Made by a program: the position numbers and the translations under genes | DNA from: Lishizhenia tianjinensis | Lineage (GTDB): Bacteria > Bacteroidota > Bacteroidia > Flavobacteriales_D > Crocinitomicaceae | Assembly (NCBI RefSeq): GCF_900116425.1 | Contig: NZ_FPAS01000001.1 | Coordinates: 62,001-126,000, forward strand | DNA length: 64,000 nucleotides | Direction: 5' to 3' | Shown here: piece by piece, positions 37,075-45,856 of the stretch | How the letters are laid out: every line of letters starts with the position of its first letter | Position numbering within the stretch: position 1 is the stretch's first letter | The notes under the pieces: model-generated | What the model was told of the DNA's origin: nothing | The model's input: the letters and a program-made list of their open reading frames with translations, nothing else | Databases searched by the model: none

Positions 37075-38319
37075 ATGATTCAAGACGAACCAACGATTTT
37101 TACGCTTTCGAATGGAATGCGTGTGGTTTACCTACATACAGACAAACAAGTGGCGCACTTGGGAGTTACCGTATTGGGTGGATCTAGATTTGAAGATGAT
37201 CATGAAGTTGGTTTAGCGCACTTTTTAGAGCACTGTATTTTTAAAGGAACACAGAAGCGAAAAACCTACCATATTCTCTCTCGCCTCGATTCTGTAGGGG
37301 GAGAATTGAATGCTTACACAGCCAAAGAAGAAATCTGTATTTACGGATCTTTCTCATTTGAGCATTTGAAGCGTACTTCAGAACTTTTGTCTGACATTAC
37401 TTTTCATTCTGTTTTTCCTGAAAAGGAAATAGAAAAGGAAAAGGAAGTAGTCTTGGATGAATTGAATGCCTATATGGATAGTCCAAGCGATAAAATTTTT
37501 GATGATTTTGAAAATTACTTGTTTGGAGAGCACCCACTGGGAAACAATATTTTAGGGACCGAAGAATCTGTGCGCAGTTTTCATAAAGACGATTTGTTGC
37601 GTTACACAGAGAAGTTCTTCTACCCAGACAATATGGTGATTTCTTATGTAGGACAATCGAGTGTGAAGCAATTGGAAAAGGTTCTGGAAAAGGACTTTGG
37701 ACACATTACTTCTAAAAAAGAAAAGCAACACCCGAAAGGGTTTGATGATTATAAGCCTTTTAGAAAGGTTTTGAAAGAAGCCAATTATCAATCGCATATC
37801 TTATTGGGAGGTTTGGCTCCAGGGTATAATGATGATGAGCGACGCGTAATGAGTTTATTGGTGAATATGTTGGGCGGACCAGCATTGAATTCTAGATTAA
37901 ACTTGTCTGTACGTGAAAAATATGGTTATACCTATAATATAGAGGCCAATTATACACCTTATCAAGAGATAGGTTTTTGGTCTATCTATGCAGGAACCGA
38001 TCCAAAATACATGAAGAAAACGGAGAAACTTATTTTAAAAGAGTTGAAACGTTTTACGGAAGTATTGTTGACGGAAGGACAGTTGAAAAAAGGCAAAGAG
38101 CAATTTAAAGGTCACTTAGCTTTAAGTATGGATTCTAACTCAGGTATGATGTTAGGACTCGGTAAGAGCCTTTTAATTTTTGATCAGATAGATACATTAG
38201 ATGATATCTACGACGAACTAGATAGAATAACAGCAGAAGAAATTAGAGCGTTAGCGCAGAAGTTCTTTGCTGCTGATCAAATCTCAACTTTGATTTTTGA
38301 GCAAAACGGAAAAGATTAA
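37075..38319 (+). CDS. M16 family zinc peptidase
   Basis: A 414-aa insulinase-like peptidase. The inverted zinc motif is HFLEH (about 45-49) in AHFLEHCIFKGT, with the third ligand Glu expected about 75 residues on (KEVVLDELNAY, about 122-132). The C-terminal half has the non-catalytic M16 fold (HILLGGLAPGYNDDERR). No signal peptide, so it is probably cytosolic. It closes the operon with DUF4494 and pdxH and is followed by a terminator. Confidence 0.92.
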   Translation: MIQDEPTIFTLSNGMRVVYLHTDKQVAHLGVTVLGGSRFEDDHEVGLAHFLEHCIFKGTQKRKTYHILSRLDSVGGELNAYTAKEEICIYGSFSFEHLKRTSELLSDITFHSVFPEKEIEKEKEVVLDELNAYMDSPSDKIFDDFENYLFGEHPLGNNILGTEESVRSFHKDDLLRYTEKFFYPDNMVISYVGQSSVKQLEKVLEKDFGHITSKKEKQHPKGFDDYKPFRKVLKEANYQSHILLGGLAPGYNDDERRVMSLLVNMLGGPALNSRLNLSVREKYGYTYNIEANYTPYQEIGFWSIYAGTDPKYMKKTEKLILKELKRFTEVLLTEGQLKKGKEQFKGHLALSMDSNSGMMLGLGKSLLIFDQIDTLDDIYDELDRITAEEIRALAQKFFAADQISTLIFEQNGKD

Positions 38320-38366
38320 ATCCAATGGATCGAATCTTTAAATTTTTAAATCATTAAATATTTAAA

Positions 38367-38397
38367 TAAAAAAGGCTGCATCTCTGCAGCCTTTTTT
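38367..38397. terminator. bidirectional terminator between the M16 and LamG genes
   Basis: AAAAAGGCTGCA-TCTC-TGCAGCCTTTTT is a 12-bp stem with T-runs in both directions. Four TTAAATNN-type octamers (38334-38367) come just before it. Confidence 0.9.
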
Positions 38398-38404
38398 GTA
38401 GGGT

Positions 38405-40087
38405 TTAGTTTTTGATAAAACGTTGAGAACTTACAGCCTCATCAGAACTAATTTGGAGGATGTACACTCCTTTTGGTAGCCCCTCTATGTTAAGGGTGTT
38501 GTTCAAAGTCTTTGTTTCTTGTGTGTAGACAGTTTGTCCTGCCGCGTTTATGATTTCAATAGTTTTTTCCGCGCCATTTTCGAAGATGACATGCAGTTCA
38601 TTTTGTGCAGGGTTAGGGTAGAAGGCAAAAGGATGCGTGTTAAAATCATCCGTTCCAACATAATCTATGGTAATACATGCAGAGGTATCTGTACATGTTC
38701 CATTACTCACAACTACAGCGTATTCTCCATTTTGAGTTACTGTAAAGTTGGCGTTTGTTTCTCCAGAAATAGGTGTGTTTGTAGCGCAATCTATCCATTG
38801 GAAAATTGCTCCTGTAGCATTTGCTGTTAAGCTAAGGTCTCCATTATCTGTAACTGTATTGTCTATAGTTGCAATCGTTAAGTCTAAAGTAACAGAAGAA
38901 TCACATCCTGACTGATTGGTAAGATTAGCAACATAAATTCCTGTAGTGTTGTAGGTGTTTCCATCTATGTTCCATAAATAATCTCCACAAGAGGTTACGG
39001 TTTGTGTAGTTGTATTGTTTTGTCCTATACTAAGGTTTAACTGTCTGATTGAATCACATCCGTGAATGTTCGTATATGTTTCTTGGTAGGTACCTGGAGT
39101 AGTGTAAGTCGTTCCATTTACCGGCCAAGTATAAGAAGCTGCACAGGTATCAATTGTTTCTCCAAAGAAGTTTAAACCAGAACTTAAAAACATATTTATT
39201 ATTGAGTCACAACCCGTAGAAGAGGTAATTGTTGCACTGTAGTTACCTATTCCACTTAGCGTTTGATTTGTGGCTTGCCAGAAGTATGACCCACACGTGT
39301 AATCACTGTCGAAAGAAGCCGACATTTGATAAGGTACGTTTATACCTGTAATATAGTTAGAAGATGTTCCGTTCATAGATGCACCAGACTGAGTAAGGTT
39401 GTTTCCATTTCCTGAAAAATCAATAAAGGAATTGAATCCGGCATTAGAACCATTTGCTGTTCCGTGGTTAAAATTAAAATAAGCAACTAAGTTCGCTGGG
39501 GCTGTACAAAACTCAGAAGACATATTGCTTTGAATTTCGCTGGATGTACGTTCAACATTCCAAATTCTAACTTCATCTATATCACCGTCAAAGTAACCTG
39601 TGTTATCGTTTCTTTTACCAATGTACATTGTTGGAGAAACAGGAGTGTTTAGAGTTACAGAAAAGTTACCACTTGTTTCTAAATTTCCATCAATGTAAAG
39701 TTTTGTTGTTGGACTCGCAGACGGGTTGTGAGTTGCAGCAACGTGGTGCCATTGTCCATCATTAACAGGGGTAGTACCTGAAATACCACTTCCACCAATT
39801 TCGATTCTTAAGGAATTACTCCAAAGTAGGTTTAAGGTAAAACGTTGACCATTGGTCATGTTTCCCCAATCAACTATTACTTTTTGACTTCCATTGGCAG
39901 TAGCCGTTGTTTTAATCCAAGCTTCAACGGTACGTTGGGAATTTCCTGCAGGTGCTCCTGAAAAACTTCCAGAGGCATAATCGTTAGATCCATCAAAGTT
40001 AAAGGCGTTTTGTTGAGCATAGGAGGTCGTGATTAGGGAAAAGGTAAGACTGAAAAATGTCAAAACCTTGTACATTTTTTTGCGCAT
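38405..40087 (-). CDS. LamG-domain T9SS type A secreted protein
   Basis: A 560-aa protein with a signal peptide ending TTSYAQ. A LamG/concanavalin-like domain spans about 28-195 (AFNFDGSNDYASGSFSG, VNDGQWHHVAATHN, LYIDGNLETSG, FDGDIDEVRIWNVERTSSEI). Then come three modules with GCDSI or GCDSS before a strand, related to those of the T9SS proteins at 19537 and 28657. The C-terminal type A sorting domain starts FYPNPAQNELHV. LamG folds bind carbohydrate or protein; the ligand is unknown. It is monocistronic and convergent with the M16 gene. Confidence 0.88.
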   Translation of the reverse strand: MRKKMYKVLTFFSLTFSLITTSYAQQNAFNFDGSNDYASGSFSGAPAGNSQRTVEAWIKTTATANGSQKVIVDWGNMTNGQRFTLNLLWSNSLRIEIGGSGISGTTPVNDGQWHHVAATHNPSASPTTKLYIDGNLETSGNFSVTLNTPVSPTMYIGKRNDNTGYFDGDIDEVRIWNVERTSSEIQSNMSSEFCTAPANLVAYFNFNHGTANGSNAGFNSFIDFSGNGNNLTQSGASMNGTSSNYITGINVPYQMSASFDSDYTCGSYFWQATNQTLSGIGNYSATITSSTGCDSIINMFLSSGLNFFGETIDTCAASYTWPVNGTTYTTPGTYQETYTNIHGCDSIRQLNLSIGQNNTTTQTVTSCGDYLWNIDGNTYNTTGIYVANLTNQSGCDSSVTLDLTIATIDNTVTDNGDLSLTANATGAIFQWIDCATNTPISGETNANFTVTQNGEYAVVVSNGTCTDTSACITIDYVGTDDFNTHPFAFYPNPAQNELHVIFENGAEKTIEIINAAGQTVYTQETKTLNNTLNIEGLPKGVYILQISSDEAVSSQRFIKN

Positions 40088-40203
40088 AGTATTAGTTTTA
40101 GTGTTTTATTGTATTTCCTTACATATTAGCTATATTTTAGATTTTAACTGATTGTTAAGGGGTAAACATTTAGTAAACATAGGTGTAAGTAATTGAAGGA
40201 GTG

Positions 40204-41073
40204 ATGACTGTTCGTTTTATAAAAAAGTACTTATTAGAGTTAATTTTATTAATAACTGCTATATGGTGTATAATAAGCTATGTGGATACGCCATATATGA
40301 TGTCTATGGGCGTGTTTTTAGTCCTTAGCGCCTTTTTTATTTGGATATTGATTTCACAACAAAAGGAAAAGAGTAAAGCTAGAATTAGGCGTTATGAAAT
40401 TAATACAAATGATAGGTATTGGTTGAATGAACATATTCCTTTTTATAAGAATTTAAAAGCGGAACAAAAGAAAGTCTTTGAGCATAGGATTGGTTTGTTT
40501 TTAGCAGAGATAAGGGTAACGGAAATAGGGAAAGAACACGCAGAAAAATCAACTGCCTTTTACGTAGCTAGTGCCGCGATTATTGCTTTTTGGGGATTGC
40601 CATATTGGAATTACGGAGAGTTAAGTGAGGTGTTGGTTTATCCGGATAATTTTAATAAAGATTTTGAGGTAGGACAGACCCATACTATACAAGGTCAAGT
40701 GTATGATGGAGGATTGATGGATAGCACTATGAGTTTGTCTTTGAGTGCCTTGAAACTTGGATTTAATAATGATAGTGACAAGAAAAATGTGGGTGTACAT
40801 GAGTTTGCTCATTTATTAGACAAAGAAGATGGAAGTATAGATGGCTTACCTTTTATGATGACCAAAGAAATTAGGGAGAAATGGGTTGTTCTGGCACAAA
40901 GGGAAATTTTAAAAATTCAAAAGGGTAAATCAGACATCAATCCTTATGGCGCAACAAATGCCGCTGAGTTTTTTGCAGTGATTACTGAATATTATAAAGA
41001 AAGACCAAAGCTAATGGCGCGTAAACATCCAGAATTATTTGCTGTTCTCGAAGGTGTTTTTCATGGAAAGTAA
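40204..41073 (+). CDS. MtfA-like M90 zinc peptidase with membrane anchor
   Basis: A 289-aa protein from the ATG at 40204 (a GTG directly before it is also open). Two hydrophobic segments at about 10-30 and 32-50 anchor it. The MtfA-like domain (about 75-285) includes WLNEHIPFYKNLKAEQK and the zinc site VHEFAHLLDKEDGSIDGLP (HExxH at about 200), plus AAEFFAVITEYYKERP supplying the third ligand. E. coli MtfA is a soluble peptidase that binds the repressor Mlc; Mlc control is not implied here. It is followed by a terminator. Confidence 0.88.
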   Translation: MTVRFIKKYLLELILLITAIWCIISYVDTPYMMSMGVFLVLSAFFIWILISQQKEKSKARIRRYEINTNDRYWLNEHIPFYKNLKAEQKKVFEHRIGLFLAEIRVTEIGKEHAEKSTAFYVASAAIIAFWGLPYWNYGELSEVLVYPDNFNKDFEVGQTHTIQGQVYDGGLMDSTMSLSLSALKLGFNNDSDKKNVGVHEFAHLLDKEDGSIDGLPFMMTKEIREKWVVLAQREILKIQKGKSDINPYGATNAAEFFAVITEYYKERPKLMARKHPELFAVLEGVFHGK

Positions 41074-41113
41074 TAGAAGGACGATGTAAACTACTAGATT
41101 CAAGAGGTTAAAG

Positions 41114-41150
41114 TTCAAAAAAGGTCCCGTTTTAGAGGGGCCTTTTTTTG
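41114..41150. terminator. terminator of the MtfA-like gene
   Basis: AAAAAAGGTCCC and GGGGCCTTTTTTT pair (one T-G pair) across a short loop, with a T-run on plus and an A-run on minus. Confidence 0.8.
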
Positions 41151-41445
41151 TTTGCAACAAATATTGAATGTTAACTTACGAATATTAAACCGATGAATTT
41201 GGTGTTAAAAGTCTTCGCATCTTTGTACCATCACATAGCGGAAAGGGCTTTTTAACCAGCCTTTTTACAAGTAAACCAGTAGTAGGTGTTTTAAACATCA
41301 AGTTAATGATACAACTCGTAATGGGTTGTATCATTTCTTTTTTATGCAATAGGGAATTGTAAATAAAAGGCAGTTTAAGCTCTCATCACTTTTCTTTAAA
41401 TGAGGTTGAATATCACACCTGAATCACCTTTCTATTTATATGCTT
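41151..41445. other. intergenic region with a strong 11-bp hairpin, possible small RNA
   Basis: Between the MtfA terminator and the end of the LytTR gene. AATGATACAAC (41305-41315) pairs perfectly with GTTGTATCATT (41325-41335) and is followed by TCTTTTTT on plus, a terminator layout. A TTTG near 41200 and CATCTTTG at 41220-41227 are a near-consensus promoter upstream. A plus-strand RNA of about 110 nt is possible; no peptide is evident. Confidence 0.4.
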
Positions 41446-42159
41446 TTATTTTAATAATTCAGAAACCAAGCTTCTTTTACGCACAGAAACTGGTACCTCT
41501 TCATTGTTCGAAAGATGTACTACTCCTTTTTTATTATAGCTGGTGATGTAGTTTACATTCACCAAGTGAGATTGGTGAATTCGAATAAAAGTATCTTCTG
41601 GAAGTAAAGAGTTGTATTCCTTTAAAGTCTTGGAGCTCAAAATGCGTTTCCCGCTTTTCATATAGAAGTGTGTGTAACCAAGATCTGCTTCACATCGAAT
41701 GATTTCATCCAAGGGGAGTACATAGATTTGCTCGGTAGTTTTAACAACAAGTCTTTTTAAGTCTTCATTCTTTTTAGAAGCCTCAATGAGTTGTTCTGCT
41801 TGTATGTTTTTCTGTTCTCTTAAGCGCTGTACAGTTAAAGTAAGTTCTTCTGGATCTATAGGTTTTAACAGATAGTCGAACGCGTTGTATTTAAAGGCTT
41901 TTATAGCGTATTCATTGTAAGCCGTGATAAAGATTAAATGGAAGTTTTTATGTTCTATTTTATCCAGAAGTTGAAAACCGGTATCTTGTTTAAGTTGTAT
42001 GTCAAGGAGTACCAATTCTGGCTTTAATTCATTGATCAATTTTTCGCCATCAACAATGTTGTCAGCTTCCCCTACAACCTCTAGGTTGGGTATGGTATTG
42101 ACCAATATTTTTATTCCTTCTCGAATTTGTTTTTCGTCATCTATTATTATCGTTCTCAT
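41446..42159 (-). CDS. LytTR response regulator
   Basis: A 237-aa two-component output protein. The receiver domain (1-115) has the acidic pair in IIIDDEK, the phosphoacceptor Asp at about 53 in VLLDIQL, and the conserved Lys at about 99 in YLLKPIDPEE. The C-terminal LytTR DNA-binding domain (about 140-237) shows RCEADLGYTHFYMKSGKRIL and IRIHQSHLVNVNYI. It should bind promoter DNA after phosphorylation by the adjacent kinase, whose stop is 1 nt before this start. Confidence 0.95.
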   Translation of the reverse strand: MRTIIIDDEKQIREGIKILVNTIPNLEVVGEADNIVDGEKLINELKPELVLLDIQLKQDTGFQLLDKIEHKNFHLIFITAYNEYAIKAFKYNAFDYLLKPIDPEELTLTVQRLREQKNIQAEQLIEASKKNEDLKRLVVKTTEQIYVLPLDEIIRCEADLGYTHFYMKSGKRILSSKTLKEYNSLLPEDTFIRIHQSHLVNVNYITSYNKKGVVHLSNNEEVPVSVRKRSLVSELLK

Positions 42160-42160
42160 C

Positions 42161-44026
42161 TCAGTAGTGTTGCGGAGTGGTAATAGGAATTGCTAGGGTT
42201 GCAATGGTTCCTATTATCCTATTGTTTTTATCTAAATTATCTTCTATGTGGTAAAAGAGCTCAAGGTTCAATTTTTTCGAAAGTATTTCCAACCTACGTT
42301 TTAATATATTACTTGCGTGTGAAGTTTTATTAGGATTCTTTTTGTTTTGGGTTTGAGAAAAACCTACTCCATTGTCCATTACGCAAATTTTTAGATGGTC
42401 GTCCTTATCTTCAATATCGATTTGAATATAGGGATTTTCTACACCTTCTAAACCATGTTCCAATGCATTTTCTACGATGGGTTGTATCATCATACCGGGA
42501 ATATAGATGTCTCCATCGTTTTCAACTTCCTCCTCCACATTAATAGTGTAGACTAAAGCGCCATTTAAACGTAGGTTTTGCATGTCTAAATAATCTTTGA
42601 TGCTTTTGAGTTCGTCTCCTAAAACGGCATTGTCTTGTTTTGATTGTTCTAAATTATAGCGTAAAAGTTTGGAGAATTTTACAAGGTATTTCACCGCAAC
42701 CTCTTTTTGATCTTGAAGAATGTTGGCTTGTATATTTGATAAGGAATTAAATATGAAATGTGGATTCATCTTTGAATGAAGGAGTTTTTGCTCCATGGTC
42801 ATTTTTTCCACCTTCGTTTGGAAATTTTTGTTTTTAAAATAAAGCACAAGTAATAAACCTATCAGGACCATTAAAGCTGCAGAAACAATAACAAGTAATC
42901 TGTTTTTAGACAACAAGGCCTGCTGGTTTTTGGTGAGTTCTTGAAGGTTAGAAATTTCTTGCTCCTTTTGGGTGGTTTCATACTCAACGGTGAGGCGTTC
43001 TAGTTCCTTTATTTTAGTTTCATCTAATAATTCTTCTGAGAGCAAGCGCAATTCCTCGCTGTACTGCAGTGCCTCCCTGTAATTTTTTTGTCCCTTTTTT
43101 ACACGTATTAATTCAGCAATGGCTGATTTTTGTGTGTGCTTAATAGGGTTTCTATCTATGGCATTAAGTAAAAACTGTTCAGCTTCTTCAAATTCGTTTT
43201 GGTCGATTAATAAATTGGCATAATTAACCAATAGTCCAGCATTTAATCGCTTTGGATCATAGCGTAAGGCCAGTTGAAATATACTATCTGCTTTATCGAA
43301 TTGGTCGGATTTATAAAAAGCCCTACCAATATTGTTATAGGAACGAACAATGTTTATACTGTCGTTTAGTTGAAAATTAATTTTTTGAGCCAATTCATGA
43401 TATACAAGGGCTGAATCTAGAATATTTTGAGATATATAAAGTACTCCAATGTTGTTATAGGTGGCAGAGGTATTGGCTAAGTTTCCTAGTTTTTTGAAGA
43501 TGGTAGCTTCTTTCTTTAAATAATTGTAGGCTTTATCGTAGTCTTTTAGTATGTAAAATAGTCGGGCATAAGAATCATAAAGGTGGGGGAGGTAGGGGTA
43601 ATTCTTTTGTTCTACTACCGGACATATTTTTTGGAAGATTAGCAAGCCATCTTTGTAATTACCCGTGTTCATTAAGAAGGTACCCCACATAAAATCAAAA
43701 TTGTAGAGGTATTCTTGGTTATGGTAATCCAGCGCAAGTTGATTTCCTATCTTGTAATATTTGATAACGGAATCTTGATTGAATTCTATCAAACGATAGT
43801 ATTCCATTAGTTTCACGTAGAGTTTTAAGTGACTTTTTGGGTCTGACTTAATTTGATCTTCTTGTTCTAAGGAATACAATTCCTTTAGGAAGGCATTGTG
43901 TAATCCAGCTTTTTCTAAACTGTCAGCTTTAATAAAGTAATTCTCTTGTCCTATCCCTTTAAAAGAACAGCACAATAGAAGCGCCAAAAGTAGAGGTCGC
44001 AGAAAAGTATGCGCGTAAGCCGTCAT
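42161..44026 (-). CDS. TPR-containing LytS-type sensor histidine kinase
   Basis: From the ATG at 44026 the protein is 621 aa (a TTG at 44050 would add 8). It has a signal-like N-terminus (HTFLRPLLLALLLCCSFKGI), a periplasmic array of TPR repeats (about 30-330, e.g. ATYNNIGVLYISQNILDSAL and RSYNNIGRAFYKSDQFDKAD), a coiled linker and one membrane helix (LLVIVSAALMVLIGLLLVLYF split across about 380-400). The His_kinase domain contains the phosphoacceptor in MNPHFIFNSLSNIQ (about 425), and the ATPase domain has DNGVGFSQ. It pairs with the LytTR regulator 1 nt downstream. The signal sensed by the TPR domain is unknown. Confidence 0.93.
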   Translation of the reverse strand: MTAYAHTFLRPLLLALLLCCSFKGIGQENYFIKADSLEKAGLHNAFLKELYSLEQEDQIKSDPKSHLKLYVKLMEYYRLIEFNQDSVIKYYKIGNQLALDYHNQEYLYNFDFMWGTFLMNTGNYKDGLLIFQKICPVVEQKNYPYLPHLYDSYARLFYILKDYDKAYNYLKKEATIFKKLGNLANTSATYNNIGVLYISQNILDSALVYHELAQKINFQLNDSINIVRSYNNIGRAFYKSDQFDKADSIFQLALRYDPKRLNAGLLVNYANLLIDQNEFEEAEQFLLNAIDRNPIKHTQKSAIAELIRVKKGQKNYREALQYSEELRLLSEELLDETKIKELERLTVEYETTQKEQEISNLQELTKNQQALLSKNRLLVIVSAALMVLIGLLLVLYFKNKNFQTKVEKMTMEQKLLHSKMNPHFIFNSLSNIQANILQDQKEVAVKYLVKFSKLLRYNLEQSKQDNAVLGDELKSIKDYLDMQNLRLNGALVYTINVEEEVENDGDIYIPGMMIQPIVENALEHGLEGVENPYIQIDIEDKDDHLKICVMDNGVGFSQTQNKKNPNKTSHASNILKRRLEILSKKLNLELFYHIEDNLDKNNRIIGTIATLAIPITTPQHY

Positions 44027-44134
44027 TGTGAAGTAGTTGTAAAGCAACAAAAATATGAAAATTAACTAGATGTTTAATTTGGTAGGCTAAAAGTGGATGA
44101 AAGGGAAGCGGGGTGGGGTGAACTACCGAAAACA

Positions 44135-44160
44135 AAAAAGGCTTCCTAGTGGAAGCCTTA
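44135..44160 (-). terminator. terminator of tRNA-Arg
   Basis: On the minus strand AAGGCTTCC and GGAAGCCTT pair around CACTA-type loop and run into TTTTTTG. It begins 5 nt after the 3' end of tRNA-Arg. Confidence 0.85.
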
Positions 44161-44164
44161 CTTG

Positions 44165-44238
44165 TGATCGCGAAAGGATTCGAACCTTTGACCGTCTGCT
44201 TAGAAGGCAGATGCTCTATCCAGCTGAGCTACGCGACC
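44165..44238 (-). tRNA. tRNA-Arg (anticodon TCT)
   Basis: A 74-nt cloverleaf. The acceptor stem GGTCGCG pairs with CGCGATC (one G-T), the D arm is AGCTC ... GAGC, the anticodon stem TCTGC/GCAGA has loop CTTCTAA with anticodon TCT, and the T arm is AAAGG-TTCGAAT-CCTTT. CCA is not encoded. It reads AGA codons, common in this genome. Confidence 0.95.
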
Positions 44239-44277
44239 TAATGATTGTGTGTTTAAAGAGTTACAATTCCTCTGTTG

Positions 44278-44350
44278 TGATCGTGCAAGGATTCGAACTT
44301 TGACCGTTCCGATTGAAATCGGAATGCGTCTCCAGCTGAGCTACGCGACC
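44278..44350 (-). pseudogene. decayed tandem copy of tRNA-Arg
   Basis: It shares the first 20 nt (GGTCGCGTAGCTCAGCTGGA), the CGGTCAAAG variable region and TTCGAATCCTT with the tRNA-Arg 40 nt downstream. The D stem has lost its 3' half (GACGC for GAGC), the T stem lacks one base, and acceptor position 6-67 is a C-A mismatch. The anticodon arm has become TTCCGATTTCAATCGGAA, a perfect 8-bp palindrome with 2-nt loop, leaving no normal 7-nt loop. The upstream leader (GAGTTACAAT) is also duplicated. It is unlikely to work in translation. Confidence 0.75.
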
Positions 44351-44408
44351 TACTCATTGTATTATTTATTGAGTTACAATATACTCATAATAGGACGATA
44401 AATCCATA

Positions 44409-44438
44409 AAAAAAAGGGGATGATTTCTCATCCCCTTT
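44409..44438 (-). terminator. terminator of tRNA-Pro
   Basis: On the minus strand AAAGGGGATGA-GAAA-TCATCCCCTTT, an 11-bp perfect stem with tetraloop, followed by a run of T. It starts 2 nt from the tRNA-Pro 3' end. Confidence 0.88.
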
Positions 44439-44439
44439 G

Positions 44440-44514
44440 TCGGGGTGGCAGGATTCGAACCTGCGACCTCCTGCTCCCAAAGCAGGCGCGATGACCGGGC
44501 TACGCTACACCCCG
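44440..44514 (-). tRNA. tRNA-Pro (anticodon TGG)
   Basis: A 75-nt cloverleaf with acceptor CGGGGTG/CACCCCG, anticodon stem closing loop TTTGGGA (anticodon TGG), and T arm GCAGG-TTCGAAT-CCTGC. CCA is not encoded. Own promoter and terminator are visible. Confidence 0.95.
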
Positions 44515-44611
44515 ATTAATGGAGATAATTCCTATTAATCTTTTGTTATTTCAAGTCTTTATCTTTCAATTGCAAGGGTTAGATTCGTTAACCATTCCCT
44601 GATTGCGGTTG

Positions 44612-44640
44612 CAAAGATAATCAACTTTTTTTAATCCGCA
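44612..44640 (-). promoter_or_regulatory. promoter of tRNA-Pro
   Basis: On the minus strand TTG (near 44639-44641) and TATCTTTG (44612-44619) are spaced 19 nt, a good match to the Bacteroidota consensus, about 100 nt before the tRNA. Confidence 0.5.
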
Positions 44641-44672
44641 ATTAAAATTGAAATAATTTTAATTTTTTTTTG

Positions 44673-44759
44673 CGGTGAGAGCGGGATTCGAACCCGCGGT
44701 ACGATTGCTCGTACGTCAGTTTAGCAAACTGGTGGTTTCAGCCACTCACCCATCTCACC
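44673..44759 (-). tRNA. tRNA-Ser (anticodon GCT)
   Basis: An 87-nt class II tRNA with acceptor GGTGAGA/TCTCACC, anticodon loop TTGCTAA (GCT), a long variable arm (GTACGAGCAATCGTAC) and T arm GCGGG-TTCGAAT-CCCGC. Discriminator base G. CCA is not encoded. Confidence 0.95.
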
Positions 44760-44780
44760 GTTGTGTTAAAGAACTGGCCG

Positions 44781-44810
44781 CAAAATTATGAATTCAATTG
44801 GTTCCTCAAA
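44781..44810 (-). promoter_or_regulatory. promoter of tRNA-Ser
   Basis: On the minus strand TTTG (44807-44810) and TAATTTTG (44781-44788) are 18 nt apart, matching TTTG-N-TAnnTTTG, about 22 nt before the tRNA 5' end. Confidence 0.55.
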
Positions 44811-44942
44811 AGAAAATCGTGCTTTTTTTTCAAAAAAAAATGGATTGAAAATATAGGTGGCTGTTCCTTAGCTTTTTAAGATTTTAGATGGTCTCTTTCT
44901 TCGTGCTTGTTTCTATATTAGTGGTCGTTAAAAACACACTAG

Positions 44943-45809
44943 ATGATAAAATACAACCCTAAAAATTGGCTCAAACTCGTACTGGGAATACATAAAAGTG
45001 ATACACTTTCTATCTTGTGGAAGGAGTTAATTTATTTTTTCGTGTTTACGTTAACGCTATGTTATGTGGCGGCAACTTATTTTCCAGGGTCGGTAATGTT
45101 AGAAAATTTGTTGACCATCTACTCCATTATAGGTTTTGTGATTTCTCTTTTGTTGGTTTTTAGAACCAATACCGCCTATGATAGGTGGTGGGAAGGAAGA
45201 AAAAAATGGGGTGAAATGGTCAATGATGCCCGAAATCTTGCTGCTAAGTTAAGTGTGCTCGACTTAAAAGACGATGAGCGCGACTTTTTCAACCGTATGA
45301 TTTCGAATTATGTGTTTGCCATGCGCGATCATTTGCGAGAGGGTGTTAGGATGGAGGAATTACTTTTAACTGACCAAGAAAAAGTAAACTTGGCAGATAG
45401 AGAACATGTTCCCTCGCAGTTGGTAAAAATGATGTATGCCCAAGTAAGACGTTTGGTACAGGAAGGGCGACTGAGCGAAGAAAATTATATCACTGTAGAA
45501 CATACCCTCAACAATTTCCTTAATAATATAGGTGCTTGCGAGCGCATCAAAAACACCCCTATCCCTTATTCATACAGTATATTTATCAAGAAGTTTATCT
45601 TTTTATACACGGCGTCATTGCCGTTGGCGCTGTTAGAGTTCTTTGGTTATTATACGGCCATCATCGCTACTTTGGTCTTTTATATTTTGGTAAGCATGGA
45701 GGTTTTGGCCGAAGAAATAGAAGATCCTTTTGGCCGGGATGACAACGATTTGCCTACTTCAGAATTATCCTTGAAGATACAGCAGAATGTAAAGGAGTTG
45801 TTTTATTAG
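44943..45809 (+). CDS. bestrophin-family anion channel protein
   Basis: A 288-aa membrane protein of the bestrophin/UPF0187 family, which form pentameric ion channels. Family features are four hydrophobic segments (about 28-50, 60-78, 220-240, 243-262) and the cytosolic motif LLVFRTNTAYDRWWEGRKKW (about 75-94) followed by NDARNLA. The C-terminal EVLAEEIEDPFGRDDNDLPT matches the conserved family end. Chloride or other anion conduction is expected from the family. It stands alone; a GC-rich hairpin begins 8 nt after the stop. Confidence 0.92.
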   Translation: MIKYNPKNWLKLVLGIHKSDTLSILWKELIYFFVFTLTLCYVAATYFPGSVMLENLLTIYSIIGFVISLLLVFRTNTAYDRWWEGRKKWGEMVNDARNLAAKLSVLDLKDDERDFFNRMISNYVFAMRDHLREGVRMEELLLTDQEKVNLADREHVPSQLVKMMYAQVRRLVQEGRLSEENYITVEHTLNNFLNNIGACERIKNTPIPYSYSIFIKKFIFLYTASLPLALLEFFGYYTAIIATLVFYILVSMEVLAEEIEDPFGRDDNDLPTSELSLKIQQNVKELFY

Positions 45810-45816
45810 GCCAATC

Positions 45817-45842
45817 CCCTTCCCAAGTAACTTGGGGAGGGG
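45817..45842. repeat. GC-rich hairpin after the bestrophin gene
   Basis: CCCTTCCCAAG pairs with CTTGGGGAGGG (one T-G pair) around a 3-nt loop. It has no T-run, so it is not a typical intrinsic terminator, though its position would suit transcript end protection. Confidence 0.5.
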
Positions 45843-45856
45843 TCGGGTTATTCGTT

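Noticed and set aside
44278-44350. A functional second tRNA (for example Glu, anticodon TTC)
   Set aside because: The anticodon loop would have 8 nt or collapse into a palindrome, the D stem is lost and the T stem lacks a base; it is a decayed copy of tRNA-Arg.
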